From positions 186,001-250,000 of the forward strand of contig CAKQKE010000001.1 of NCBI GenBank assembly GCA_934247935.1: a stretch of DNA of 64,000 nt. Reading direction: 5' to 3'. Positions 26,261 through 35,703 of this stretch are shown piece after piece. A program made the position numbers and the translations under genes. The stretch is from an uncultured Clostridia bacterium. GTDB lineage: Bacteria; Bacillota; Clostridia; Christensenellales; Borkfalkiaceae. The notes beneath the pieces were generated by a model. That model was given only the letters and a program-made list of their open reading frames with translations. It was not told the DNA's origin and did not search any database. How positions within the stretch are numbered: position 1 is the stretch's first letter; each line of letters begins with the position of its first letter.

Positions 26261-26788
26261 TCAAAAAAGCGCGGATATGGTTTTGTATAATCCGAAAAGC
26301 AGCAAAATAATCGGAGCAAAAGTTTGCATACGTAGTTTTGAAATGCTCTTTATTTCAGATAAAAATATTCCCGCAGAAACCGAAATTACGTGGAAAAGCG
26401 TAATTACAAACGGAATAAATATCGAAGAGTACCCCATCAAAGTGAGTGAAAAATCGGCGGTTGCACCGTCAATTCCAACCGCAAATCCTATAAGAAGAGA
26501 CTTTTTAAACGATGAAACCGCTTTAGAACTATCTTTTTTCGATTCGATAATATTTGCTACAGCCACCGCAATTATTATAAGTCCGCCCAGAACGGACAAG
26601 TCGTAATTTATATGAGAGCATATAAACGTACCGGCAAAGTGGAAAGATAAACACAAAATTAAGACCATTAAGTTTATTCCGAGTATTATTTTGTATTTTT
26701 GTTTTTCTTTGAAAGAGAGGGTAAAGCCGCACAAAAACGAGTCTATGCTTACGCTGAAAGAGGTTAAAAGAATAAATAAAATTTTCAT
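26261..26788 (-). CDS. MntP/YtaF-like membrane protein
   Basis: This 175-residue protein has about six hydrophobic segments arranged as two similar halves. It carries the acidic in-membrane motifs of the MntP (DUF204) family: SIDSFLCGF in segment 1 and VGIDGATADFS in segment 4. MntP exports manganese; the related YtaF is a spore membrane protein of unknown role. I cannot separate the two from sequence, and the second motif (DGATADF) differs from the usual DALAVG. The start has only a weak ribosome binding site. It is a single gene with no metal riboswitch (yybP-ykoY type) seen upstream. Confidence 0.75.
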   Translation of the reverse strand: MKILFILLTSFSVSIDSFLCGFTLSFKEKQKYKIILGINLMVLILCLSFHFAGTFICSHINYDLSVLGGLIIIAVAVANIIESKKDSSKAVSSFKKSLLIGFAVGIDGATADFSLTLMGYSSIFIPFVITLFHVISVSAGIFLSEIKSISKLRMQTFAPIILLLFGLYKTISALF

Positions 26789-27000
26789 TGGTATATACCG
26801 ATATTTTTGTCAAAAGTATGCCGCCGAAAACAAACGGCGTCGTTAATATATATTATGAAAAAACATCTTTAAAAGTTTTTTTAATTTGCGTTTCAGGCGT
26901 TTTTGCTAAATTAAAATTGCGCTTGCGACCGCCGTAAAGAGAGATATTTACGTTTAAACGGGATTATTTGACAAAATATCAAAAAAAATGGATTTTAGCA

Positions 27001-27029
27001 TTGACAAAAAACGATATATAGTATATAAT
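27001..27029 (+). promoter_or_regulatory. Consensus SigA promoter of the surface protein gene
   Basis: TTGACA (27001-27006), exactly 17 bp, TATAAT (27024-27029): a perfect consensus match, so expression should be strong. The leader is ~48 bases and ends in AGGAG before the ATG. Confidence 0.9.
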
Positions 27030-27083
27030 AAAAAAAGTTATAAGTAGGCTTATGCCTATAAGCAATATTAGGAGTAATAATAA

Positions 27084-28982
27084 ATGAGAAGCACAAAATT
27101 TTATCGTTTATTAGTGGTATTGATTACCGTTTTGTTGCTGTCTACCGTTTCGTTTACTTTCGTTTATGCGGAAGAAGGCGGCGATACTCAGCCTGATTAT
27201 TCGTTAAACGCAAGCACGCTCTTTACAGGAGTAGAGGCTACGCTCGATACCGATGCCGCAACGGGTTTAAAAATGGCTTTTACCGACAGCGTTACGGCAA
27301 AGTTTGCAAATAAAGTCAGTATTAAAAACCTTTCGTTGAAATTCGCTTTTGATGAAGAAAATACTTTCGATAAATTGACTTTGTTCTATTCGATGACGTT
27401 TGGTGCGAACGACAACACGGTCAACTTCTATGAAAACGAAAACGGCACATATAGAGTAAAACTCAACGAAAACGAAGCGTGCGATATCGGTACTGCCGCT
27501 ACGTACACTCTTTTGGTAAACGAAGCGGGCGAGATGTCTTTAAACGGCACTGTGCTCGGCAATATTGCAGAGCCAAAGGTTGATGCTGTAAATTTCAACG
27601 TTACCTCTTCAAAGAGTTTTAATTTAACGCTTAAAGAATTAAACGGAGTAAACTTCCAGGTAGCCGAACTTACTAAAGATTTGACGTTGCCCGAAATTAT
27701 CACGAACGGTTCGTTCTTTGAAAGAGCCGAAGCGGTTGCGGGTTACAACTACACGGTTGATTACACAGCATACGATTTGCTTTCTTCTGTAAAGACCAAA
27801 ATCGAATACGTGAAAAAAGCAGATTACGACGCAGATAATTCTATCGTGTGGAAAGAAACCGAGGACGACAATAAAATTACATTCAACGCATACGATTGCG
27901 AATTTAAAGTAAGAATTACCGCTATAAACGGCGGCGATAAGTCTAAAACGGTTGAAAAAGTGGTAAACGTAGTGAAGAATTCTAAAGAAGATTCTATCAG
28001 ATACAATATCACGAAAGAGCAATACAAGACTTTCCAGGAAGAAGTATTGAAAGTATTGAAGACGGGTACTGAAGACGAACTCAGGATCAACTCTTCTTAC
28101 AAAGTACCTTCGCTTGAAGAAATTATTTCTTCCGATTATTTCGATTACAGTGCGCTTACGTTCAGAACTCACTATGCTTACAACGGCACAAGTTCTTATC
28201 AATCGACTACTTCGCTTACGTTTACTTTAAACGCAACCGGTTCTTATGAATTCTACGTTACCGCTTACGATAAGTGCAAAACTGAATTTACCGTAGACAC
28301 CGAAGAACTTACGAAGAAGACTGTTGACGAAATTTACGGCTGGTATGACGACGAAGATAATCTTGTTTGTCCTGTATTCAAGTTTAACGTAAACAGCCTT
28401 GTTGCTCCCGAAATTACAGTAAACAGGGGTAACGGCGCAGACGGTTACGTCGGCACAAGTTATTCCGTGACCGATAAATTTACCGTAAAGGGAGGCAACG
28501 TAACCAAGACTTATAAACTTTATTATATGACAAACGCTCAATACGACGCGTATAAATCGGCAAACGGAAAAGAACTCAACAAAGGCTCGTTCGATACCGA
28601 TGCGGAGTATATGCAAGCGATAGACAGGCTTATCAGTGAAGGTAAAATCGTAGAGATTAAAACCGAAGACGGTAAAGATGCCCCGGTAGATTTATTCGAT
28701 TCTTCGAGAAGTGCGTTTACGCCCGCAAAATTCGGTCGTTATTACGTAAGACTCGACGTTTACGACGAAGGCGGAAACGACTCCGCAATGTCTTATGCAA
28801 TCAACGTACAAAGGGCTAAATCTTCCGCAACTTATGAAAAAACGCCTTTCTTCCAGGCAAACTGGCAATCGTTTATTTTCCTTGGAATAGCGGTTCTTTC
28901 GTTTATAGGTATTCTTATTCTTCTCTTTGTAAAACCGAAGGAAGAAACCAATGACGTTAAAGTTGCTAAAGACGCAGAATAA
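27084..28982 (+). CDS. Single-pass surface protein with PKD/Ig-like domains
   Basis: The 632-residue product begins with a signal peptide (basic start, hydrophobic core, likely cut after VYA at residue 29). It ends with one membrane segment (about 596-616) and a short charged tail starting KPKEE. The body is beta-rich, Asn- and Thr-rich and extracellular. At least two regions look like PKD or cadherin-like Ig folds, with strand patterns YEFYVTAYDK near 390 and YYVRLDVYDEGGNDS near 555-570. No enzyme motif and no LPxTG sorting signal is present, so it is held by its own membrane anchor. The strong promoter suggests an abundant envelope protein. Function unknown. Confidence 0.85.
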   Translation: MRSTKFYRLLVVLITVLLLSTVSFTFVYAEEGGDTQPDYSLNASTLFTGVEATLDTDAATGLKMAFTDSVTAKFANKVSIKNLSLKFAFDEENTFDKLTLFYSMTFGANDNTVNFYENENGTYRVKLNENEACDIGTAATYTLLVNEAGEMSLNGTVLGNIAEPKVDAVNFNVTSSKSFNLTLKELNGVNFQVAELTKDLTLPEIITNGSFFERAEAVAGYNYTVDYTAYDLLSSVKTKIEYVKKADYDADNSIVWKETEDDNKITFNAYDCEFKVRITAINGGDKSKTVEKVVNVVKNSKEDSIRYNITKEQYKTFQEEVLKVLKTGTEDELRINSSYKVPSLEEIISSDYFDYSALTFRTHYAYNGTSSYQSTTSLTFTLNATGSYEFYVTAYDKCKTEFTVDTEELTKKTVDEIYGWYDDEDNLVCPVFKFNVNSLVAPEITVNRGNGADGYVGTSYSVTDKFTVKGGNVTKTYKLYYMTNAQYDAYKSANGKELNKGSFDTDAEYMQAIDRLISEGKIVEIKTEDGKDAPVDLFDSSRSAFTPAKFGRYYVRLDVYDEGGNDSAMSYAINVQRAKSSATYEKTPFFQANWQSFIFLGIAVLSFIGILILLFVKPKEETNDVKVAKDAE

Positions 28983-29000
28983 CAAATAAAATTCATATAA

Positions 29001-29031
29001 AAACAAGTCGCAAATTGCGGCTTGTTTTTTT
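29001..29031 (+). terminator. Terminator of the surface protein gene
   Basis: Arms AACAAGTCGC and GCGGCTTGTT (one wobble) followed by seven T bases, 20 bases after the stop codon. Confidence 0.88.
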
Positions 29032-29154
29032 GTCTGTTTCGCTTATTTTGTTTGCAGTAAAGTCGCGGTGTCGTCAAACTTACCCGACACAAATAAAACT
29101 TTGTTTAAAAGAGAGTAAGTAAAATTGATTGAGAAATAAAAAGACAATGACGTT

Positions 29155-29184
29155 AAAGAAAAACCCCACGTAAAACGTGGGGTT
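29155..29184 (-). terminator. Terminator of the dnaD-dnaI operon
   Basis: Arms AACCCCACG (29162-29170) and CGTGGGGTT (29176-29184). On the minus strand a short T run follows, 23 bases after the stop of the helicase loader gene. Confidence 0.8.
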
Positions 29185-29206
29185 ATTTATTGATATGTGC
29201 GGTTAA

Positions 29207-30130
29207 TTATTTTTTTCTTAAATCATCGCCGTTAAATGGAATAACGGCGGTGTTTTTGCCTGTTATTCGAGAGAAGATTCTTTCGCCGTATCTTTGATTA
29301 AGTTCGGTAAGGCTGAGGTTTGTGGTAATGATAAAGGCGTTGCCGAGAGAGTATCTCTGGTTGATTATCAAATTCAAGCCATACAAAAACGCATCGTTTT
29401 TCGGCTCTGTGCCGAGGTCGTCTATTACGAGTAAATCGCAGTTGATCAACAAATCGTATACGTATTGATTGGACGAGTCAAATCTGTTTTTATTCAATAA
29501 AACCCTAAAAAGGTCGTAAGAATGGATAAACACGTTTACTTGTTCGCGCTTGTTAAGTTCATTTACTATCGCACCCGCAAGATAAGTTTTTCCCGTGCCG
29601 GATTTACCCGTAAAAAGTAAATTTTTTATTGTCGTGGCGTCGAATTTATCGACGTAATCGGTTACTAATTTATAAATGGTTGAAAGTTGGGGAAGATTAT
29701 CCAAAGTGCTGTCTGAAAAAGAAGGTAAGTCGTAATCGGAAATACCGAGATCTTTTAAAATCACGTCGTTAAGTTCTTTATAACGGCATTTGCATGCAAT
29801 TCCGTTTACAAAGCCCGTGTCATTGCATGTTTTACAGCGATATTTTGGCAAAAGGTCTTCTTTGGTAAAACCGATTTTTTTAAGGATTTCGCTTTGTTTA
29901 CCTTGTAAAACCGAGCGTTCTTTTTTTAATTTTTCGACTTTTTTAGTTTCGCCGTTTGCGTTTGCTTTTGCAATTTCAAAACTAAAACCGCGCAGTTTGT
30001 CTGTTATATCAGAGTATTCTGGCAATTTTTCGGCTCTTTCAACGTTAAGTTGGGCGTTGAGCATTGCTTCCGAACGATAACGTATATATCTGTTGTTTAA
30101 TATTTCGTTTATGTCTTTATCGTAAATCAT
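29207..30130 (-). CDS. Replicative helicase loader, DnaI/DnaC-type AAA+ ATPase
   Basis: This 307-residue ATPase loads the DnaB hexamer at origins and restart sites. It has an N-terminal helical domain, then a zinc-binding module with C99, C102, C113 and C115 (CKTCNDTGF, ACKCR), then an AAA+ domain with Walker A GKSGTGKT (175-182), Walker B LLVIDDLG (233-240), sensor TTN and FSRI arginine-finger region. The N-terminal zinc module is as in Bacillus DnaI. It lies eight bases after dnaD; the ribosome binding site is weak, so its translation is probably coupled to dnaD. Confidence 0.92.
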   Translation of the reverse strand: MIYDKDINEILNNRYIRYRSEAMLNAQLNVERAEKLPEYSDITDKLRGFSFEIAKANANGETKKVEKLKKERSVLQGKQSEILKKIGFTKEDLLPKYRCKTCNDTGFVNGIACKCRYKELNDVILKDLGISDYDLPSFSDSTLDNLPQLSTIYKLVTDYVDKFDATTIKNLLFTGKSGTGKTYLAGAIVNELNKREQVNVFIHSYDLFRVLLNKNRFDSSNQYVYDLLINCDLLVIDDLGTEPKNDAFLYGLNLIINQRYSLGNAFIITTNLSLTELNQRYGERIFSRITGKNTAVIPFNGDDLRKK

Positions 30131-30138
30131 TGTCGTAA

Positions 30139-31563
30139 TTAAAATTTAAAGTCGTCTACGTTTATAAGAATTTTATCTAATTCTTCCTTTGTGTATTGTC
30201 TTTCGTTTTCAAATCTCATTCCGTTTTTATTCGAATAAACGGGCGGAGCAGATGTCTTTACTTGTTGTAAAGCAAATAAACCTTGTTGTTTCCATGACGA
30301 TAAAACGGCGTTCATATATGTGAAAGGGTTGTTTTTATCGGTTGAAATAGTTGCAGAATATTCGATTACATCGTTATCAAATCCCCAATCGTACCAGGTT
30401 TGAAGTTGTTTTAAATCTCTTGTAGTTGGTTTGCGGACAATGCCTAAAGTGTTTAAAATTTGCTTTACAAACTTCTCGTTTTTGCCGAGAGTTTCAAAAT
30501 AAAACGCTACTTGGTTTTGCGTAACGTGTCCTTCTTCGTAAAGTTGATTTATAAAATCGTCCATTTTTTCAGGCGAATTATAGCCGTGTTTATATAAAAA
30601 CGTGGCAATATATTGAAGGGTGTTTCCGTCGTAACCTTTTTGCATCCAATCGGTCAAATAAGCGGAAATAAAAGTGTCGACCACTTGATATTTATATCCG
30701 AGAGAGTTGCAAACTTGTTTTGCAATGTTTATAAGAGACCTGCGTTGCTCGAGATATGTATCGATTTCTTTGCTTGATAAAAGGTTATTTTCGTACAGAT
30801 TGCGTATAAAACCGTTTAAATAATTCATGTCCTTTTTCGAGGAAATTTCGCAAATATGCAAAATTGTTTGAATTGAATATCCCAGATCCATCCATTCGTG
30901 CAGTAATTCGCTGTCTCTCACTTCGGCAGAACGTTTTAAGCCGAGCGTAGACAAAATAGCGGAAACTTCAGATGATTTTTGAGTGTATTCGGACAACTCT
31001 TTTTCTATGCTTGCCATATCTGTAATGCCTTTTTCGGCAAACGACTTCGTTACTTTTGATATGTATTTATAAGAAATATCCGAGCCCTTTTTATCGGCGC
31101 AATATTTGATTATCATAAGCAGTGCGTCGGGTTTTATGTTGAAAGTTTCCATCAGGTCGTAATATTCGGCGTATTCGGCGGGAGTAATCATTCTCGACGG
31201 TAAAACCGCCTGAAGAGACGCGCTGAAATCGGAATATTTTTCCGCTTTATACTTTCTCGGTTTGTTAAATTTGGGAATTTCGAGATATTTTACCGTGAGC
31301 GGAGAAGAAGAAATTATCGAAACAAGGTCAAATTCCTGCCAATAATAAAAACATTCTTCCACTTTTTCAAGGTCGAGATTTAAAGTTTTTGCAAGGTCTT
31401 CCGCGGAAAAATCGTTTGAGACGTTTTGGCAAACGTATAATCCGTAAAGATAAACTTTTACCGCCACGGCGGGAGCATCCGGCATATAATCCTTGAAAAA
31501 CGCGTTTTCAATACTGGTAAAGTTTATACCGGTAATTCCTTTGTAGTACGAACAAAATGCCAT
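30139..31563 (-). CDS. dnaD: DnaD-domain replication initiation protein with four helical modules
   Basis: DnaD-family proteins act with DnaA and DnaB in origin remodelling and helicase loading. The N-terminal ~110 residues look like the winged-helix domain (FFKDYMPDAPAVAVKVYLYG, PLTVKYLEIP). At 474 residues it is about twice the length of Bacillus DnaD. The extra length is explained by what I read as four copies of the DDBH2-like helical module: residues ~134-182, 220-263, 302-346 and 386-430. Each has W/Y-x-x-x-G-[YF] and a later YxxxxxxxxxxxG stretch (YISKVTKSF, YLNGFIRNLY, KMDDFINQLY, YMNAVLSSW). The last has the DNA-binding YxxxxxxW form. It is first in an operon with the helicase loader, from a promoter at 31600-31628. 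Confidence 0.88.
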   Translation of the reverse strand: MAFCSYYKGITGINFTSIENAFFKDYMPDAPAVAVKVYLYGLYVCQNVSNDFSAEDLAKTLNLDLEKVEECFYYWQEFDLVSIISSSPLTVKYLEIPKFNKPRKYKAEKYSDFSASLQAVLPSRMITPAEYAEYYDLMETFNIKPDALLMIIKYCADKKGSDISYKYISKVTKSFAEKGITDMASIEKELSEYTQKSSEVSAILSTLGLKRSAEVRDSELLHEWMDLGYSIQTILHICEISSKKDMNYLNGFIRNLYENNLLSSKEIDTYLEQRRSLINIAKQVCNSLGYKYQVVDTFISAYLTDWMQKGYDGNTLQYIATFLYKHGYNSPEKMDDFINQLYEEGHVTQNQVAFYFETLGKNEKFVKQILNTLGIVRKPTTRDLKQLQTWYDWGFDNDVIEYSATISTDKNNPFTYMNAVLSSWKQQGLFALQQVKTSAPPVYSNKNGMRFENERQYTKEELDKILINVDDFKF

Positions 31564-31575
31564 GGCAAACCTCTT

Positions 31576-31604
31576 TTGACTTGATTTATTTACTAAAATA
31601 TATT
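31576..31604 (+). promoter_or_regulatory. Promoter of sbcDC
   Basis: TTGACT (31576-31581), 17-bp spacer, TATATT (31599-31604). The transcript would start near 31611, 90 bases before sbcD. Its -10 overlaps the -10 of the opposite dnaD promoter. Confidence 0.55.
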
Positions 31605-31628
31605 ATTATATTATTGTAGGAAAATCAA
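31600..31628 (-). promoter_or_regulatory. Promoter of dnaD operon
   Basis: On the minus strand TTGATT (31623-31628), 17-bp spacer, TAATAT (31600-31605). Less close to consensus than others in the window. Confidence 0.45.
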
Positions 31629-31700
31629 GAGATTTAAGTCTCAATTTCAAAAACTACAAAATATAGGGATAAATTTTATCTTTATATACAACGAGGAGCA

Positions 31701-32876
31701 ATGAAATTTTTACACACGTCTGATTGGCATTTGGGTAAAAAACTGAATAAAAGAAGCAGGCTTGACGAGCAAAAAGAAGTTTTAACCGAACTTGTCGATA
31801 TTTGCGATAGAGAAAAGGTCGACGTCGTGCTTGTAGCCGGCGATATTTACGATACGTATTTGCCGTCTGCCGAAGCGGAAGATTTATTTTATGATATAGT
31901 GAGCAAACTTGCAAAAGACCGCGCCGTGGTAATAATCAGCGGAAATCACGACGACGCCACAAGATTGTGTGCGCCTATACCTATGGCGAAACGCCAGGGC
32001 GTGTATATTTGCGGAAGTATTTACGAGTCAAGCGGTCTTAACGACTTAAACAGAAGAATTAAACTTATCGAAAGCGGCGAGGGGTATTTTGTTTTCGAGG
32101 ACGAAAAAGGCGAAAAAGTGCTTATAAACGCCGTTCCTTATCCAAACGAAAGTAGGTTTAAAGAACTTGTAAATGAGGATGAGTCCTATGAAAACAAGAT
32201 GAAAAGGTGGCTTTCAAAGGGGTTGGAGGCAAATGTTAATTCTTATCCTGCTATACTTGTGGGGCATATTTTCATGGCGGGCAGCGTTACGTCGAACAGC
32301 GAAAGAGAAATCGATTTAGGTGGGGCAAGGGTTGTCGGGAAAGACGTTATGCCTGATTGCGCATATACTGCGCTCGGACATATACACAAACGCCAAGTTA
32401 TGAGTAAATCGAGAAATATCATATACAGCGGTTCGATTCTTCAGTATTCTTTTGACGAAAGCGGAAACGATAAAAGCGTGACCGTGTTTGAAATAAACGA
32501 CGGAAAGTGCGAGAATATACGCGAAATCAAGTTTACCAAAGGTAAAAAACTAATCAGTCTCGAATTTTTCAGCGTGGAAGACGCAGTAAACGGATTAAAA
32601 GAAACGGGAGATAAATATTATATCGATTTAAGCCTGAAAATCGGCAGACCTATTACCGAAAGCGAAAACAAAGAAATAATGACGGCAAACCCGAATATCG
32701 TCAATTTTAATTTAATTACCGAAGAAAAAAGCAGCGAAATCGAGGGTAAGGCGAGAGGTTTGATGGGCGATAAAGAATTATTTGTGGAATATTACAAGAG
32801 TAAATATGCAAAACAACCCGACGATGATATCGTCACGTTATACTTAAAATTCGTAAATGAGGAGGATTTTGAATAA
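31701..32876 (+). CDS. sbcD: DNA double-strand break nuclease subunit SbcD
   Basis: SbcD (Mre11 family) is the nuclease subunit of the SbcCD complex that cuts hairpins and processes DNA ends. The 391-residue protein has all metallophosphatase motifs in order: HTSDWHLG (Asp8, His10), GDIYD, GNHDD, and late GHIHKRQ. Start ATG 31701 follows an AACGAGGAGC ribosome site. Its stop codon directly abuts the GTG start of sbcC. Confidence 0.95.
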   Translation: MKFLHTSDWHLGKKLNKRSRLDEQKEVLTELVDICDREKVDVVLVAGDIYDTYLPSAEAEDLFYDIVSKLAKDRAVVIISGNHDDATRLCAPIPMAKRQGVYICGSIYESSGLNDLNRRIKLIESGEGYFVFEDEKGEKVLINAVPYPNESRFKELVNEDESYENKMKRWLSKGLEANVNSYPAILVGHIFMAGSVTSNSEREIDLGGARVVGKDVMPDCAYTALGHIHKRQVMSKSRNIIYSGSILQYSFDESGNDKSVTVFEINDGKCENIREIKFTKGKKLISLEFFSVEDAVNGLKETGDKYYIDLSLKIGRPITESENKEIMTANPNIVNFNLITEEKSSEIEGKARGLMGDKELFVEYYKSKYAKQPDDDIVTLYLKFVNEEDFE

Positions 32877-35555
32877 GTGAGACCCGTTAAACTTGAAATC
32901 GAAGGGGTAAAAAGTTTTACCGATAAGGTAAGTATCGATTTTGAAAAACTTTTAAGCGACGGACTATTTGGAATTTTCGGAGATACCGGCAGCGGTAAAA
33001 GTACAATTTTGGACTGCATTGTTTTGGCTTTGTATGGCAAGATAGGTAAAAATCAACAAAAGACCGAGTTTATAAATTCCAAAAGACTTAAAGCATGCGT
33101 TGAGTTTACGTTTAAAATTACCATTTACGGTGAGAGAAAAACGTATAAAGTTAGGCGTGAATTTTCGTTAAATCAAAAAAGAGAAAGTAAGGACGTCAAG
33201 GCGTATTTATACGAAATTTTAGACGACGGCACAATGCTTATCGAAGAGGGAAAGTCAAAAGTAGATGATGAAATCGAAAAAATAATCGGCATTGGTTTTG
33301 ACGAATTTCAAAAGTGCATCGCATTGCCGCAAGGAGAGTTTGCTTCTTTTGTAAAATCTGCCAGAGCAGAACGCCTTGCAATTGTGGGAAAACTATTTGA
33401 TTTAGAACGGTACGGAGACAGGCTCGTAAGTAAGATAAAAAAGAAAAGAGACGAGTTAAGTGCCGAAATTTCGGGTAAAGAAGAAGCGTTAAAAAGCCTT
33501 GACGAAATCACCGAAGAAGATATTTCAACCGAAGAAAAAGAGTATGCTTCAATGGAAAACGAAAGTAAATCGTTAAACGAAAAACTTTTAAAAATAACCG
33601 AAATTATCGATAAAAATAAAACTTTTTACGATTGTGATTTGCAATTAAAAACTAAGACTGAAAAACTTAATCAACTTGAAAAAAGTAAAGAGGAATATGC
33701 GAAAAAGCAAGAAGACTTACAACTAATCGAGGACGCTTTAAAGATAAATAAAGAAATTGACGAATATACGGCAAAGAGAAGCAGTTTAAGAGAAGATAAA
33801 AACAAACTCGACGAATTAAAGCGAAAATACGAGCAAAACAATGTAAAATATTCCGTTGTTGCGAAAGAATACGGGAGTCTTGCCGTTTTACGTGAAAAAA
33901 TGAGCCAAAATACCGTTTTTATCGGCACAATTAACGGTTTACTGCCTATAATCAACGAGAGAAAACTTAACGAAATTAAAATACAAAACTTAAATAAAGA
34001 CAAAGAAAACAACAATAAAAAATTGACCGAACATCAACAGAGGCTCGATAACTTACTTAAACAAAAAGAAGAAAAAGAACGACGTTATAACGAGATTTTC
34101 GGCAATGAAAAATTTAATTATTTTGTCGACTCGTTGGGTAATCAAAGATTAAAAGATTACTTGACGATGCAACTTGAAAAACATCAGAATATTTTAGATA
34201 AAATCACAAATTATGGAACAAATTCCGATTTGTATGATTATACTTTTAATGCGATAAACGAGATTATTTCGGACTATAAAAATCTTTTAAACGAGTTGAG
34301 CGAAAATACGCCCGACGAAGAAGGAAACATAGTCGAAGAATTTAAAGAATTTTTAGAAGAAAGAGACAAAGAATATAAATCGATTTGTAAGTTGTCGGAA
34401 GACGAGACTAAAATCAAATCGCAAATGGAAATTGTAAACAACGAAATAGTTTCGTTGACTAATCAATCAGACGCGCTTGTCGAGTCGGTAAATAAAGCCA
34501 AAGAAAAAATTGAAAAAGAGTTGGGCAAAGAGAATCCCGAATCGGCCAAATCGAGACTTTTAAGCGAAAACGATAAGTATAAAAAGCAAGAAGAAAGAAT
34601 TGAGAAAGAATACAACGAGTTGACCGAGCAAATAAGCAACAGTAAAAGCGAAATATCGGGATTGCTTGCAAAAATCGACACAGCCGAGCAGTTTTTAGAC
34701 GATACGGAAAAATCTATAAAAGAGGCAATGAAAGGAAAGTTCGATTGCACTGCCGACGTAAAAGCGTTTATTAAAAAATACGGCGACGGTGTTTCGCTTA
34801 AAAACGACGTTGAAAAGTATTTCCTTGACCTCAACGTTTTGACTGCATCTATCGATGAATTAAAAAAGAAATTATCAAGCAGTGATTTTTCGCTATCGAA
34901 GCACGAAAATATGGTTGCCGAAAGCGAGCAATTACGCAAAAATCAACTTCAAATTGCAAACGATTTGGGTAGTTTGGCGAAAAAAATCGAAAATAATAAG
35001 AAAATTTATCAAAATAGGTGTTTAATTAACGAGATATTGTTTACAAAACGCGCGGAATTCGATAAAATAGTAGTATTATTTAACTTAGTTAAAGCGAATA
35101 AACTTATGGAGTTTGTTGCAGACGAATATTTGCAAGAAATCGCACTCAACGCCGAACGTACGCTTAAAAAACTTACATGCGGCAGATACGGGCTGAGATA
35201 TTCGGATAATTTTTACGTAACGGACAATTTCGACGGTGGGGTAGAAAGGTCGGTTTCGTCGCTTTCCGGTGGGGAAACTTTCCTTGTATCTCTTTCGCTC
35301 GCGCTTTCAATGTCTCAGGAAATTTATTCTAAATCGAATAGACCTATCGAGTTCTTTTTCCTTGACGAAGGTTTCGGTACACTCGATAACAATCTGGTCG
35401 ATACCGTTCTGGATAGTCTTGAAAAACTTAAAAACGCAAATTTCACTATCGGCATAATTTCGCACGTGCAAGAGTTGAAACAGCGTATAAATCGCAAAAT
35501 AAACGTTATTTCGGCGACGAGAACGAGCGGTTCACAAATCGAAACGTCGGTTTAA
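32877..35555 (+). CDS. sbcC: SMC-like exonuclease ATPase SbcC, no zinc hook seen
   Basis: SbcC (Rad50 family) is the ATPase partner of SbcD. The GTG start at 32877 abuts the sbcD stop and has the GAGGAGG of the sbcD end as ribosome site. The 892-residue protein has Walker A GDTGSGKST (35-43), the ABC signature LSGGE near residue 794, Walker B EFFFLDEGFG near 825, and long Glu/Lys-rich coiled coils between. It is about 100-150 residues shorter than many SbcC proteins. I checked every cysteine: none form the CxxC zinc hook that normally sits at the coiled-coil apex, so dimerisation at the apex must differ or be absent. Confidence 0.93.
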   Translation: MRPVKLEIEGVKSFTDKVSIDFEKLLSDGLFGIFGDTGSGKSTILDCIVLALYGKIGKNQQKTEFINSKRLKACVEFTFKITIYGERKTYKVRREFSLNQKRESKDVKAYLYEILDDGTMLIEEGKSKVDDEIEKIIGIGFDEFQKCIALPQGEFASFVKSARAERLAIVGKLFDLERYGDRLVSKIKKKRDELSAEISGKEEALKSLDEITEEDISTEEKEYASMENESKSLNEKLLKITEIIDKNKTFYDCDLQLKTKTEKLNQLEKSKEEYAKKQEDLQLIEDALKINKEIDEYTAKRSSLREDKNKLDELKRKYEQNNVKYSVVAKEYGSLAVLREKMSQNTVFIGTINGLLPIINERKLNEIKIQNLNKDKENNNKKLTEHQQRLDNLLKQKEEKERRYNEIFGNEKFNYFVDSLGNQRLKDYLTMQLEKHQNILDKITNYGTNSDLYDYTFNAINEIISDYKNLLNELSENTPDEEGNIVEEFKEFLEERDKEYKSICKLSEDETKIKSQMEIVNNEIVSLTNQSDALVESVNKAKEKIEKELGKENPESAKSRLLSENDKYKKQEERIEKEYNELTEQISNSKSEISGLLAKIDTAEQFLDDTEKSIKEAMKGKFDCTADVKAFIKKYGDGVSLKNDVEKYFLDLNVLTASIDELKKKLSSSDFSLSKHENMVAESEQLRKNQLQIANDLGSLAKKIENNKKIYQNRCLINEILFTKRAEFDKIVVLFNLVKANKLMEFVADEYLQEIALNAERTLKKLTCGRYGLRYSDNFYVTDNFDGGVERSVSSLSGGETFLVSLSLALSMSQEIYSKSNRPIEFFFLDEGFGTLDNNLVDTVLDSLEKLKNANFTIGIISHVQELKQRINRKINVISATRTSGSQIETSV

Positions 35556-35703
35556 CTAAACTTAATAGCGTTTTATGTATTAAACAAAAAACGTTTTTAT
35601 GTAAAACTGCGACTAAAAAGCAAATAACGTTAAACACAAAAGCAAAAGCGCCGAAAAACAAAAGACGGAAGAAAAAGCATAAAAGCAAAAAACGGAGTAT
35701 TAA

